A stretch of DNA of 64,000 bases, taken from positions 54,565-118,564 of IMG/VR virus record IMGVR_UViG_3300011116_001048; one strand, written 5' to 3'. A model generated the notes under the pieces. It made no database searches and was not told where the DNA came from. It was given only the letters and a program-made list of their open reading frames with translations. The stretch is from a virus. The position numbers and the translations under genes were made by a program. Positions 54,450-61,717 of the stretch are shown here, piece after piece (positions within the stretch are counted from its first letter, which is position 1; each line of letters begins with the position of its first letter).

Positions 54450-56831
54450 TTATTTTTTATTTTTCTTTTTCTTTAACTGTACTTCTAGATAAGGAATGCT
54501 TGCTCTACCAACGAAAGGAAAATTGGAACCAGGAGTGTCTTTTAGTAGCTTTTCGACTACTTCTGGGGTGCCTTCAAATCCAGCGCCATGATCCTCATTC
54601 ATGCTGCGGTTTTTAGATTTGGGTAATACTCGTAGATTGCTATCGCCGTTATTTTTTGGATTGCCGTCTTTATGGTCTACATCTTTACCGTCACCTTTGC
54701 GGACTTTGCCCTTTTTCTCCATTTTACGACGAGCTAATACACGTTTGCTGCGGTTAGCACGTTGTTCCGGTTTGCTGTGATAATTATCGTATTCTTTACG
54801 GTAATTTCTAGCTTCAGTTAACCCGAATTCATTTTCCATTATGATGAGAGCATCCAACATGTCAATATTTCCTGCTTTGATATTTTCTATCAAAGAATCG
54901 TTCAGTAAAATATATTGTTCCAGGAGTGCGTCTGCACCTTTTTCTAGAACATTTTGTTCATTGCCTTCGGGATCGTAATTTTTTTGAACCGGAATTTGAA
55001 TTTGTTCTTCTGAATTGGTATTTGCATTAAAAATGATTGTATTGCTTGCATCATTATCACCCGCATAAAAATCAGAATATTCTATTGGCATTTTAAATGT
55101 AGCATCTGAAATTCCTAGTTCAAATGCTTGTAAAAACGCTGCAGGAGTATTAATTTGATTTTTAATAGATTCAATGTCACCGATAACAGATAAAGTGTTT
55201 TCCATTAGTGGTGTCATTTTTTGGAACAAGGTTTGTAAAAATCCACCACTAGAATTTGGAGTTTGAATAAATTTTAAAATTAAATTTGTATCTTTAGATT
55301 TGGCCAATGTTAAAGCAAAATTTTGATCTAAAGGAATTGCTTTAGCGTTAGTTCCATCTTTCTTTGCAGTAAACATCATCTGGGCAGAACCGGTTTTACC
55401 ACCAAATTTAATATTGCCTGTGAGAGCTTCTAATAATATAGCAGCTTTTAGGTCGTAATTTTCATTAATATAATTTTCTACTAATTCACCGGCTCGATTT
55501 AACAACGTCTTTTGGGAGTTTTGTGTAGTTTCGGCTCTCCATTTTTCGCGTGCCAAAGCAATAGATCCCTCACGAGAATTTTGTAGTGCTAAAGGTATAG
55601 ATTGGCTTGAAAACGTTTGTCGTAATTGTTGAATAAAATCGTTTACAAACATATCAAAAGAACCAACAATCTGTTGTAACGGCATCATAGCATTTATTGC
55701 ATTAAAAATAATACCGGCTTCCCCTTTACTAATAGGGCGTATTTCTTCTCCAATTTTAATACAAACTCCTAAAGATTGTCCTTTTGTTTTACCGATAACT
55801 GTGGCAGCTGGTGCTGATTCTTTTACGCCCATCTGTGACCATACTTTAGTTGTTTTTACAACAGGATCGGATTTAGTAAAAGTCATAGTGGCAGCAGCAG
55901 GAAATGCAGAATAAATTTCTTTAGCAAATCTTTGCATTGCGTCACCAAACGTTCTGCTTGTATTAATAAATTGTTGATATTCGGTTGACGGTTGTTTTCC
56001 AGATAAAGAATTTAGTGCATCACCAACCCCTGCAACAAATTGAGGAACTGTGTGGTCCCATTCAGGGAAAGTTGAATCTGGATTAGTCATTTCCTTTCCG
56101 TCTTTTGGTGTTCTTAAATGTGGAGGAGTTGGTGTTTCCGTTTTTTCAGATTGTTTTGGTTGCATTTGTTTAGATTTATTTTGTTTTGTGGTTTCTTCTT
56201 TTTCGCGCTCAACACGACCACCAAGCAATCTGATTGATGTTTTGGTGTTCATAAAATTATCTAAACTAGAATAATATGTAAGATCGCGTTTAGTTACATT
56301 ACCTTTATCTTGTTTTTTGGTTTTTCCTTTTAACAGCGTGTGGTGATTTGGATTGTAATCGTGTTTGGTTATAATTTCAATTTTATTTAATTTTGTGTTT
56401 TTAACAATTACAACATTTGCCAGACCAGCTTGCTTTTCTTGTTTACGTGCTTCGCGTTTGCGATCTCTTTCACGATCTTTAGAATCTACTTCCGGGCGCA
56501 TTTTTTGTTTTTCGCGTTTTAACGCAGTTCGTTTAGATTCTGCTTCTGAAAGCAAAGAATTTAAAAATGCATCATTAATTTGTTGGATTTTATCACCAAA
56601 CATAGATTCGCGCATTTGTAGCCCTTTAGCTTTTGCCTGATACAAATCTCTGGCTAGTTCTGCTTTCAATCGTCCTTTTCGTATAGCGGTTTCTCTATCA
56701 AAATTGGCTATTTTTTTTCTGTTTTCAAATTTTTGTTTTTGATACGGAATATTAAGTTCCCACAACAGAATAGATTCTGTTAGAAAGTCAGCGTACTCGG
56801 ATTCATTGAACCAGGAAGGGGTATTAGACAT
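54450..56831 (-). CDS. Large putative encapsidated protein with C-terminal HNH-like domain
   Basis: A 793-residue protein. The N-terminus (MSNTPSWFNESEYADFLTES) has a T4-type capsid-targeting pattern with cleavage expected after LTE. A long charged helical region (to about 180), a Lys/Gln/Pro-rich linker and an alpha/beta body follow. Near the end NYHSKPEQRANRSKRVLARR, then GDGKDVDHKDGNPKNNGDSN and LRVLPKSKNRSM, match an HNH-type motif with the DVDHKDG His. CATAAATA lies 12 bases upstream. A packaged nuclease injected with DNA is the suggested model; processing is unproven. Confidence 0.75.
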   Translation of the reverse strand: MSNTPSWFNESEYADFLTESILLWELNIPYQKQKFENRKKIANFDRETAIRKGRLKAELARDLYQAKAKGLQMRESMFGDKIQQINDAFLNSLLSEAESKRTALKREKQKMRPEVDSKDRERDRKREARKQEKQAGLANVVIVKNTKLNKIEIITKHDYNPNHHTLLKGKTKKQDKGNVTKRDLTYYSSLDNFMNTKTSIRLLGGRVEREKEETTKQNKSKQMQPKQSEKTETPTPPHLRTPKDGKEMTNPDSTFPEWDHTVPQFVAGVGDALNSLSGKQPSTEYQQFINTSRTFGDAMQRFAKEIYSAFPAAATMTFTKSDPVVKTTKVWSQMGVKESAPAATVIGKTKGQSLGVCIKIGEEIRPISKGEAGIIFNAINAMMPLQQIVGSFDMFVNDFIQQLRQTFSSQSIPLALQNSREGSIALAREKWRAETTQNSQKTLLNRAGELVENYINENYDLKAAILLEALTGNIKFGGKTGSAQMMFTAKKDGTNAKAIPLDQNFALTLAKSKDTNLILKFIQTPNSSGGFLQTLFQKMTPLMENTLSVIGDIESIKNQINTPAAFLQAFELGISDATFKMPIEYSDFYAGDNDASNTIIFNANTNSEEQIQIPVQKNYDPEGNEQNVLEKGADALLEQYILLNDSLIENIKAGNIDMLDALIIMENEFGLTEARNYRKEYDNYHSKPEQRANRSKRVLARRKMEKKGKVRKGDGKDVDHKDGNPKNNGDSNLRVLPKSKNRSMNEDHGAGFEGTPEVVEKLLKDTPGSNFPFVGRASIPYLEVQLKKKKNKK

Positions 56832-56842
56832 AAGCGTACTTT

Positions 56843-56850
56843 TATTTATG
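56843..56850 (-). promoter_or_regulatory. Late-type promoter CATAAATA (minus strand)
   Basis: The plus strand reads TATTTATG. The element is 11 bases from the start at 56831 and just beyond the stop of the upstream gene. It has one mismatch to TATAAATA. Confidence 0.5.
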
Positions 56851-56855
56851 GATTT

Positions 56856-57227
56856 TTACGGTTTGTCTTGAATTTGTGGTTGAATTCGCTCTACAGTAAA
56901 TCCTTTAAAAGTTTTTCTTTTTCCAGAAATTACATCGTGCATAGCCGAAGAATTTATCTTTCTATCACGACAAAATCCTTCAAAATTGTCTGTAATATAC
57001 TTAATTCCGTCCTTGTCTGTAAAAATAAAGATTGTGCGTTTCTTTTTAGTGTGAGAAAATTCTATAGTTTTTCGTACTTTTGATTCCCAAACCCATTCTG
57101 CTCCTACTTTTTTGAATTCTCCACCGTATTTTTCTGTGAATTTAGTTCTGTTTAGCTGACTTTTAGAGTTTCCATTAAAAAGAGCCCATTCTCTGGTATT
57201 ACGTCTGTTTACATTGTTTAGGTTCAT
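56856..57227 (-). CDS. Small DNA-binding protein, homing-endonuclease-associated type
   Basis: A 123-residue basic protein. The C-terminal half, IFIFTDKDGIKYITDNFEGF followed by CRDRKINSSAMHDVISGKRK and TFKGFTVERI, has the NUMOD-like helix-turn-helix pattern found next to homing nucleases: a Gly-turn, FCR helix, then SGK...KGF. No nuclease motif is visible, so this is probably a DNA-binding remnant or regulator. It overlaps the upstream PD-(D/E)XK gene by 29 bases, with GGAGA before ATG. Confidence 0.6.
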   Translation of the reverse strand: MNLNNVNRRNTREWALFNGNSKSQLNRTKFTEKYGGEFKKVGAEWVWESKVRKTIEFSHTKKKRTIFIFTDKDGIKYITDNFEGFCRDRKINSSAMHDVISGKRKTFKGFTVERIQPQIQDKP

Positions 57228-57858
57228 ATTCGTCTCTCCATTCTTTAATTGCTACAGCAAGATCTTTTTTATAATTTTTTGTTTGTTCTACAAACGATTG
57301 GACTGTTCCGTCATCACAACTGATTAATATTACAATTTGTGGTATTTTTTCGCCCGTTCGTTCTTCCCACATACACGCGTACGCTGTCGCTTGCAGGAAA
57401 TAATTGTGAATATCGTCTTTACGTTTAGGTTTAGTGCTGCCTTTAAAATCTATTACACTGGGAATCTGATCGTATTCTGCAATACAATCTACTCTTCCCG
57501 CTATACGCAACGGTTTACTCCACAAAAATCCTTCTACTGCTCGTATATTATCAATTTTATCAATTTTACTTTGAAGCTGATTAAACAGGTCTAGAGTGTA
57601 AGGATCTTGATTAGTTTTAAATTCGGGATTATTTTTAATGTAATTTTCAATTAAAGAATGCAGTTTGGTGCCACGATTTCGTGTACGAATCGCTTCTTTA
57701 GGATTATTTTTACGCCATTCCGCAAAAAATTGATTTTTTTTCCAACCAACAACTGTGGTTACGCTGGGAAAACGCCCGTCCGGAGTCTGGTAAAACCCGT
57801 CGATTCGTTCGGCTTGTGGTAGATCTGTTAGTTTATGATTAAAAAGTTTAACACTCAT
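57199..57858 (-). CDS. PD-(D/E)XK nuclease (RecB/Cas4-like exonuclease)
   Basis: A 219-residue protein with the nuclease core: an N-terminal FPSVTTVVGWKKNQFFAEWR, a RGTKLHSLIENYI helix, AGRVDCIAEYDQIPSVIDFK with the paired Asp and DFK catalytic residues, and NYFLQATAYACMWEE, the QxxxY motif of RecB-family exonucleases. Homologous single-domain nucleases occur in T4-like marine phages and may act in DNA recombination or host-DNA breakdown. No ribosome-binding site is visible before the ATG at 57858, and an A/T-rich region separates it from a divergent gene. Confidence 0.85.
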   Translation of the reverse strand: MSVKLFNHKLTDLPQAERIDGFYQTPDGRFPSVTTVVGWKKNQFFAEWRKNNPKEAIRTRNRGTKLHSLIENYIKNNPEFKTNQDPYTLDLFNQLQSKIDKIDNIRAVEGFLWSKPLRIAGRVDCIAEYDQIPSVIDFKGSTKPKRKDDIHNYFLQATAYACMWEERTGEKIPQIVILISCDDGTVQSFVEQTKNYKKDLAVAIKEWRDEYEPKQCKQT

Positions 57859-57891
57859 AATATATACATATATCTATACGAGAAAAACACT

Positions 57892-58140
57892 ATGAAAGCA
57901 ATTACTCCAGCATCATACCAAAAAGTATTTCAAATAACGCCGAGCACCAATACCGTTGCTCCTCATCGTGGGCTGCTATTCACGTATAACTCTGCTGCTA
58001 ATTCTGTTGGTTTAAAGTTTGCCGATGGAACTGGTGTTACTTTAGCTAATTTAGGAGCATCTGGTAGTTCTGACGTATTTCCAATTATAGCAAATCAGGT
58101 TATTTCTGCTAGCGGATTAACCGCTTACGGATTAATTTAA
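57892..58140 (+). CDS. Small virion-like protein, 82 aa
   Basis: A protein starting MKAITPASYQKVFQITPSTN and continuing with beta-strand sequence (HRGLLFTYNSAANSVGLKFA, VTLANLGASGSSDVFPIIAN). This type of small beta-rich protein, with DGTGVTL, occurs among phage head-decoration and spike-base proteins. It is the only plus-strand gene in a minus-strand block and ends base-to-base with the converging neighbour. I start at ATG 57892; a longer in-frame reading reaches into the divergent gene and is unlikely. Virion association is inferred. Confidence 0.55.
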   Translation: MKAITPASYQKVFQITPSTNTVAPHRGLLFTYNSAANSVGLKFADGTGVTLANLGASGSSDVFPIIANQVISASGLTAYGLI

Positions 58141-59745
58141 TCAGCTGCCTAACATTTTCTTGAAGTAACCGGTTACGTCAGAGCCTGTAGAACTGAATAC
58201 TCGGTACTGTTTTTTTCCATATACTACTCTACGAACCCCTCTAATAGAAGACGCAAACACGTCTACTTTTTTGCCGTCTTGTAGATAAGAAACTTTATAT
58301 TTTTGTTTCTTTAATCGGCGTTGCAGCGATTCTTTGGGAGACAGTTTTCCTTCGGAAACCATAATTTGTTGGGTCATCCATCTACGTAGGAATGGATCAA
58401 ACGCTCCAATACGTTTTTTTGCGGCGTATCTCTCTCCGGCAGCAAGTTGATCTTGATACACTGATTGCGGTAACGACGGCGACGCACCGCTGGTAAAAAA
58501 ATCTGGTATTTGTGGTCTTGCCTTTCCCGGTTTAACTTTAGATTTGCTTTTTCCACTACTTCCATCACTTTTTCCCGTTGTTGCAGCCGCAGCAGCAACC
58601 GCTGCGGCTGTAGCTACTGCTGTTGCTTTTGCTCTTGCTGTGTCTGTAATTTTATCAGCAGTTTGATCTACCGTTTGATCTGCAGCTTTAGCCGCATCCT
58701 TGGCCACATCCTTGGCCGCATCCTTGGCCGCATCCTTGGCGGTATTTTGGGGGCTGGCCGTAGTTTTTCCGGTAACTAGATCTGGTGTTTTTGTTTCCTC
58801 CGGTGCCGCAATACCAGCAGGAGGTGCACCCGCTTCAGGTGCTTTTGGAGCCTTTGGAGAAACAATATCTTGTACAGTTTGTTTACCAGATTTTCCTGCT
58901 GGAGGTGCTGGGGCAGCAGGCTTTTGTGTAACTTTTATTTTTGAAACATCGGATTTAGGTAATTCTGGTGTTCTGGTTGGTGCTTCTATGCTGGCAGGAG
59001 GTCTTGGTGTTGGGCTGTACTCTACACCAGGCTTTGCTTCGGCTGCTCCGAGCTGTAATTTTGCCGCAGCAATAAACGTGTAAAGTGGCTTTTTTAATAG
59101 ATCCATAGCAGTTTTCTTTGCTGCTTGTGTTGCGGTTTCTATTCCAGTTTTAAGTGGACTTGGTGGAGTTGGTTCGGATCTGAGACCGCGTTCATGACGA
59201 GCCAACCACGCTATATCGTCAGCACTTCTTGCACTTGCAGGAGTGTCTCGTATTTGTTGTGCAATTTCGTCTGCTGCTTTTGCGTGTGCAGATTGTATTT
59301 CACTGGTTGAGACTTGTCTTCCTTTTTTTTCTGCTTCTATTTTCAGTTCTGATATTTTTTGAGTGGCTTTTTCTGCGGCTCTTGCGGCTGCGGCTTTTGA
59401 TACTCCTTCTACCCCTGCAACAACAGGTTCAACCTGTTCGGCCAGAACTACAGCACAATTTTTTATTATTTTTTCCGCAATTAAAGAAATATCTTTGGAA
59501 GTAATCTCGTCTTCTGATGTTTCTGTTATATTTGGAATACGGAACGGGCTACCAGCACTCTCGTTTAACACACCAAAATGCACACCCATTCCGTAACAAA
59601 TTATGGTTTGAAACTCGTTTGCTATTTCAGTAAATTCTGTCAGTGTAGGATAACAACCATGCTCTGTTTTAAAGAGCATGGCTGCTTCGGTTAGTAGCGA
59701 TTTAATGTACTGTTTTTCTGAAACTTCTAAAAGAGTATTGGGCAT
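58141..59745 (-). CDS. Ala/Lys/Pro-rich putative internal head protein
   Basis: A 534-residue protein. It begins MPNTLLEVSEKQYIKSLLTE followed by AA, with LLTE fitting a prohead-protease leader. A long Ala-rich region has AKDAAKDAAKDVAKDAAKAA (histone H1-like) and Pro-Ala-rich linkers, and the C-terminus is a compact basic domain (VSYLQDGKKVDVFASSIRGV). CTAAATA ends five bases before the ATG, so its message may be nearly leaderless. A DNA-binding or packaged protein is suggested by composition; no enzyme motif is present. Confidence 0.7.
   Translation of the reverse strand: MPNTLLEVSEKQYIKSLLTEAAMLFKTEHGCYPTLTEFTEIANEFQTIICYGMGVHFGVLNESAGSPFRIPNITETSEDEITSKDISLIAEKIIKNCAVVLAEQVEPVVAGVEGVSKAAAARAAEKATQKISELKIEAEKKGRQVSTSEIQSAHAKAADEIAQQIRDTPASARSADDIAWLARHERGLRSEPTPPSPLKTGIETATQAAKKTAMDLLKKPLYTFIAAAKLQLGAAEAKPGVEYSPTPRPPASIEAPTRTPELPKSDVSKIKVTQKPAAPAPPAGKSGKQTVQDIVSPKAPKAPEAGAPPAGIAAPEETKTPDLVTGKTTASPQNTAKDAAKDAAKDVAKDAAKAADQTVDQTADKITDTARAKATAVATAAAVAAAAATTGKSDGSSGKSKSKVKPGKARPQIPDFFTSGASPSLPQSVYQDQLAAGERYAAKKRIGAFDPFLRRWMTQQIMVSEGKLSPKESLQRRLKKQKYKVSYLQDGKKVDVFASSIRGVRRVVYGKKQYRVFSSTGSDVTGYFKKMLGS
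58691..58738. repeat. Four tandem 12-bp repeats (Ala-Lys-Asp-Ala codons)
   Basis: Units of 12 bases (gccgcatccttg on the plus strand, one copy with A for G) start at 58691, 58703, 58715 and 58727. On the minus strand they encode the repeated AKDA/AKDV tetrapeptide of the 534-residue protein. This is a likely site of length variation. Confidence 0.9.
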
Positions 59746-59759
59746 ACTCTTATTTAGTA

Positions 59760-60326
59760 TTACTTTGCTGGCAGCACAAATCGAATAGGCCAGTAACGGG
59801 TACCGTCGCCGTTTCCAAACAATATCCAGTCTTCCACACGAAGAGGATCGTACGGCCTAAGCGTACCGTCTGCCAGATTTACGGTAAAAACACCACCACC
59901 AGTGCCCAACTTACGCCAAACAGCCAGAGAAATAGGCGTTTGGTGTGAATCGGAAATAATGGTGTATCCCTGATCAGCCAGCCAACGGTACATGGCAGGA
60001 GCAATACCCTGCCCAACGTAATCGTTGTGAACACGAATACGATCCATAGTGTACACCTTTCGGCTCCACTGGAACGCTCCGGGCGGAACAGGCGCACTCA
60101 CAAGACGGGCAACCAGCACAACATCACCGTTGTTATCGGTGGCCATAACCAGCACACCATTTCCTTGCAGTGTACGAATGTGCTTCAGTTCAATAGCCAG
60201 ACCGTTCAGGTCACGAGTACCCCAGTGCTTGGTAACAGTACCGGGGGTTTGATCAAACTCCTTGATTTCCTTGTTAAAAGAGGCGAGATGGTCACTATCG
60301 ATTGTAATAGTAGGGGTAAGAATCAT
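59760..60326 (-). CDS. GNAT-like acetyltransferase
   Basis: A 188-residue protein starting MILTPTITIDSDHLASFNKE at 60326. The central part has GNGVLVMATDNNGDVVLVAR (strands), MDRIRVHNDYVGQGIAPAMY (the V..Y.G.G.A...Y acetyl-CoA-binding motif with a Gly-x-Gly turn) and YTIISDSHQTPISLAVWRKL, as in GNAT enzymes. The substrate is unknown; phage GNATs can modify host proteins early in infection. The start lacks a ribosome-binding site and lies six bases downstream of a sigma70-type -10 box. Confidence 0.75.
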   Translation of the reverse strand: MILTPTITIDSDHLASFNKEIKEFDQTPGTVTKHWGTRDLNGLAIELKHIRTLQGNGVLVMATDNNGDVVLVARLVSAPVPPGAFQWSRKVYTMDRIRVHNDYVGQGIAPAMYRWLADQGYTIISDSHQTPISLAVWRKLGTGGGVFTVNLADGTLRPYDPLRVEDWILFGNGDGTRYWPIRFVLPAK

Positions 60327-60332
60327 AATGGT

Positions 60333-60360
60333 AATATACACCACAGAATAAAAATGTCAA
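60333..60360 (-). promoter_or_regulatory. Early sigma70-type promoter (minus strand), probably leaderless
   Basis: On the minus strand, TTGACA (60360-60355), 16 bases and TATATT (60338-60333) precede the ATG at 60326 by six bases. The spacer TTTTTATTCTGTGGTG shares the TTCTGTGG block with the rnh promoter at 3076-3103, so the two may be related copies. Confidence 0.65.
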
Positions 60361-60378
60361 GAATGAAGTATAAATTTC

Positions 60379-60386
60379 CATAAATA
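60379..60386 (+). promoter_or_regulatory. Late-type promoter CATAAATA before candidate small RNA
   Basis: CATAAATA has one mismatch to the T4 late element and lies about 100 bases upstream of a strong terminator, with no open reading frame between. It would start a transcript near 60393, divergent from the GNAT promoter. Confidence 0.45.
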
Positions 60387-60392
60387 ATGGTG

Positions 60393-60516
60393 ATCGGGCT
60401 GAGTTGGTCGTAGACAGTCCTCAAGCGAACTACGCTACTCATGCTAAAAAGGGAACTTCGCTACCTTTCGGTCGTCATAGGGCAGGGGAGAGTTCGCGCT
60501 CTCTCCTGCTTTTTTT
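60393..60516 (+). ncRNA. Candidate small non-coding RNA, about 124 nt
   Basis: The segment lies between CATAAATA (60379-60386) and a strong terminator hairpin and contains no credible open reading frame. It has two copies of a 12-base motif, GAACTACGCTAC (60427-60438) and GAACTTCGCTAC (60453-60464), differing by one base, and short possible stems such as AAAGG/CCTTT around the second copy. It lacks tRNA features. The promoter, repeats and terminator together make a small RNA plausible; expression and exact ends are unproven. Confidence 0.45.
60482..60516 (+). terminator. Strong rho-independent terminator
   Basis: An 11-bp stem GCAGGGGAGAG with CTCTCTCCTGC (one G-U pair) around the loop TTCGCG (60493-60498), followed by seven T. 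It ends transcription on the plus strand and its T-run overlaps the next late promoter. Confidence 0.92.
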
Positions 60517-60523
60517 ATAAATA
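60516..60523 (+). promoter_or_regulatory. Perfect late promoter TATAAATA overlapping a terminator
   Basis: TATAAATA begins at the last T of the terminator and is 31 bases before the ATG at 60555. The end of one unit and the start of the next are thus fused into a single short control segment. Confidence 0.65.
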
Positions 60524-60554
60524 CAGGTAAGAGTATATAGCAAGGAATACCAAA

Positions 60555-61490
60555 ATGGATATAGAAAATATTAAAAAGAATATTAAACAATCAATTGTAC
60601 AAAACTTTATAGCAGAAGCCAAGATGAAAGACGGCCCGGGCAAGACCAGCCAACGCCCAAAAAGTTGGGACAAAGGCATCAAGGCCGGTTCGGAGAAACG
60701 CAAGATGCGTGAACAAGGCAAGCGTGAAGCCCGCGATATGCAAGAGGGAGTCGGTGATTTTTTTGGTACAGATAGAGAAGGAAACACCCGAGGATTAGGT
60801 AGAAATTATGGTGTAGAACACGAGCCTGATGTGGTATCGGGAGCAGAAATGACTCATATTCAACACTTTGAGCAAGTTGATCCGCGAGATGTTAGTAAAG
60901 GATTTCAGTACAGAAAAGGTTCAAAACTAGCAAGACACGGTATTCCTGTTGCACTGTTAAACACTTCAACTCTGCTACCAAAATCAGGAGCCGAAGCAGA
61001 ATTTGCAAAACTACCTAATGCGCTAAAATATCTGCAAGACGTTAAAAATTACCATTGGGATTCGTACAGCCGAAACGTTGATGCAAGACGAAGTGGCCTT
61101 AAAGGAGCAGGAGCCAATGTGCGATACCACACTCAGATGGGTATTGCTACAAAAGCTTTAATAGAAAAACTCAGAGGCGGTCAACAAACTAGTAGTTTAA
61201 CAGAAGGCGAATCTTGGGGACCAGAGTTTGCTGGTTCGTCTCAAGACGATGCCACCGCTCGTGCTTACGAAGAACAAAGCCGAGAAGCAGACATGGAACC
61301 TACTCCCAAGACTCATAAAGATGTTATAAAAGAACTGTCTGCCGCACACGAAAAACGGTCTGCCGCACATGAAGCAGCGTTAAGTCATGCGTATACCGCA
61401 GCAACTATGGGTAAAAGGAAACTAACTCCAGAGCAAATGAGAGACGTGTATCATAAACACTACAGAAGTAGTATGGGTAGCCCAGACTGA
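60555..61490 (+). CDS. Putative internal head protein with T4 IP-type leader
   Basis: A 311-residue, charged protein. Its N-terminus MDIENIKKNIKQSIVQNFIA, then EAKMKDG, contains FIAEA, as in the capsid-targeting leaders of T4 internal proteins (EFIAEA), with cleavage expected after Glu 21. The first 60 residues after this are very basic; later come VEHEPDVVSGAEMTHIQHFE and helical LSAAHEKRSAAHEAALSHAY. A perfect late promoter lies upstream and AAGGAA precedes the ATG. A packaged, injected protein is the leading interpretation. Confidence 0.72.
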   Translation: MDIENIKKNIKQSIVQNFIAEAKMKDGPGKTSQRPKSWDKGIKAGSEKRKMREQGKREARDMQEGVGDFFGTDREGNTRGLGRNYGVEHEPDVVSGAEMTHIQHFEQVDPRDVSKGFQYRKGSKLARHGIPVALLNTSTLLPKSGAEAEFAKLPNALKYLQDVKNYHWDSYSRNVDARRSGLKGAGANVRYHTQMGIATKALIEKLRGGQQTSSLTEGESWGPEFAGSSQDDATARAYEEQSREADMEPTPKTHKDVIKELSAAHEKRSAAHEAALSHAYTAATMGKRKLTPEQMRDVYHKHYRSSMGSPD

Positions 61491-61551
61491 TACGATATTT
61501 GTAACTGTTACGAATATTGTAATCAAATATAAAATTTATAACACAATACGA

Positions 61552-61667
61552 ACTTCCTGTCCGTTACAAAATTCGTAACTGGATAAGAAATTCGTAAGTG
61601 TGTTGTATTTTGTGTACAAACTTTCTGTCTGTTACAAACTTCCTAACGAATAGGAAATTCGTAACAG
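61552..61667. repeat. Intergenic imperfect direct repeats with GTTAC/GTAAC inverted motifs
   Basis: A unit of about 48 bases (61552-61600) recurs imperfectly at 61620-61667. Each copy begins ACTTCCTGTCCGTTACAAA or a two-base variant, and both contain AAATTCGTAA near the end. A partial third copy (ACTTCCTGTCCGG) starts at 61704. The motif TTCGTAAC and its complement GTTACGAA (61507-61514) also recur. The repeats fill a 227-base gap between convergent genes, so they are not an obvious promoter region; iteron-like or protein-binding sites are possible. Confidence 0.7.
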
Positions 61668-61717
61668 ATTTAAATTATAAAATTAGGTGGAGTTCCCGTC
61701 CGCACTTCCTGTCCGGT

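Noticed and set aside
57835-57891. Upstream in-frame extension of the 82-aa plus-strand protein
   Set aside because: It would overlap the start of the divergent nuclease gene and crosses the A/T-rich region expected to hold promoters; the downstream ATG gives the natural beta-rich start.
58510-59083. Open frames on the plus strand opposite the Ala-rich protein
   Set aside because: Cys- and Ser-rich or Gly/Ala-rich products arise from the complementary Ala/Lys codons; the minus-strand gene has a coherent N- and C-terminal domain.
60387-60516. tRNA gene in the gene-free stretch
   Set aside because: No cloverleaf arms, no GTTCGA T-loop with paired acceptor stem and no CCA end could be found; a small RNA fits better.
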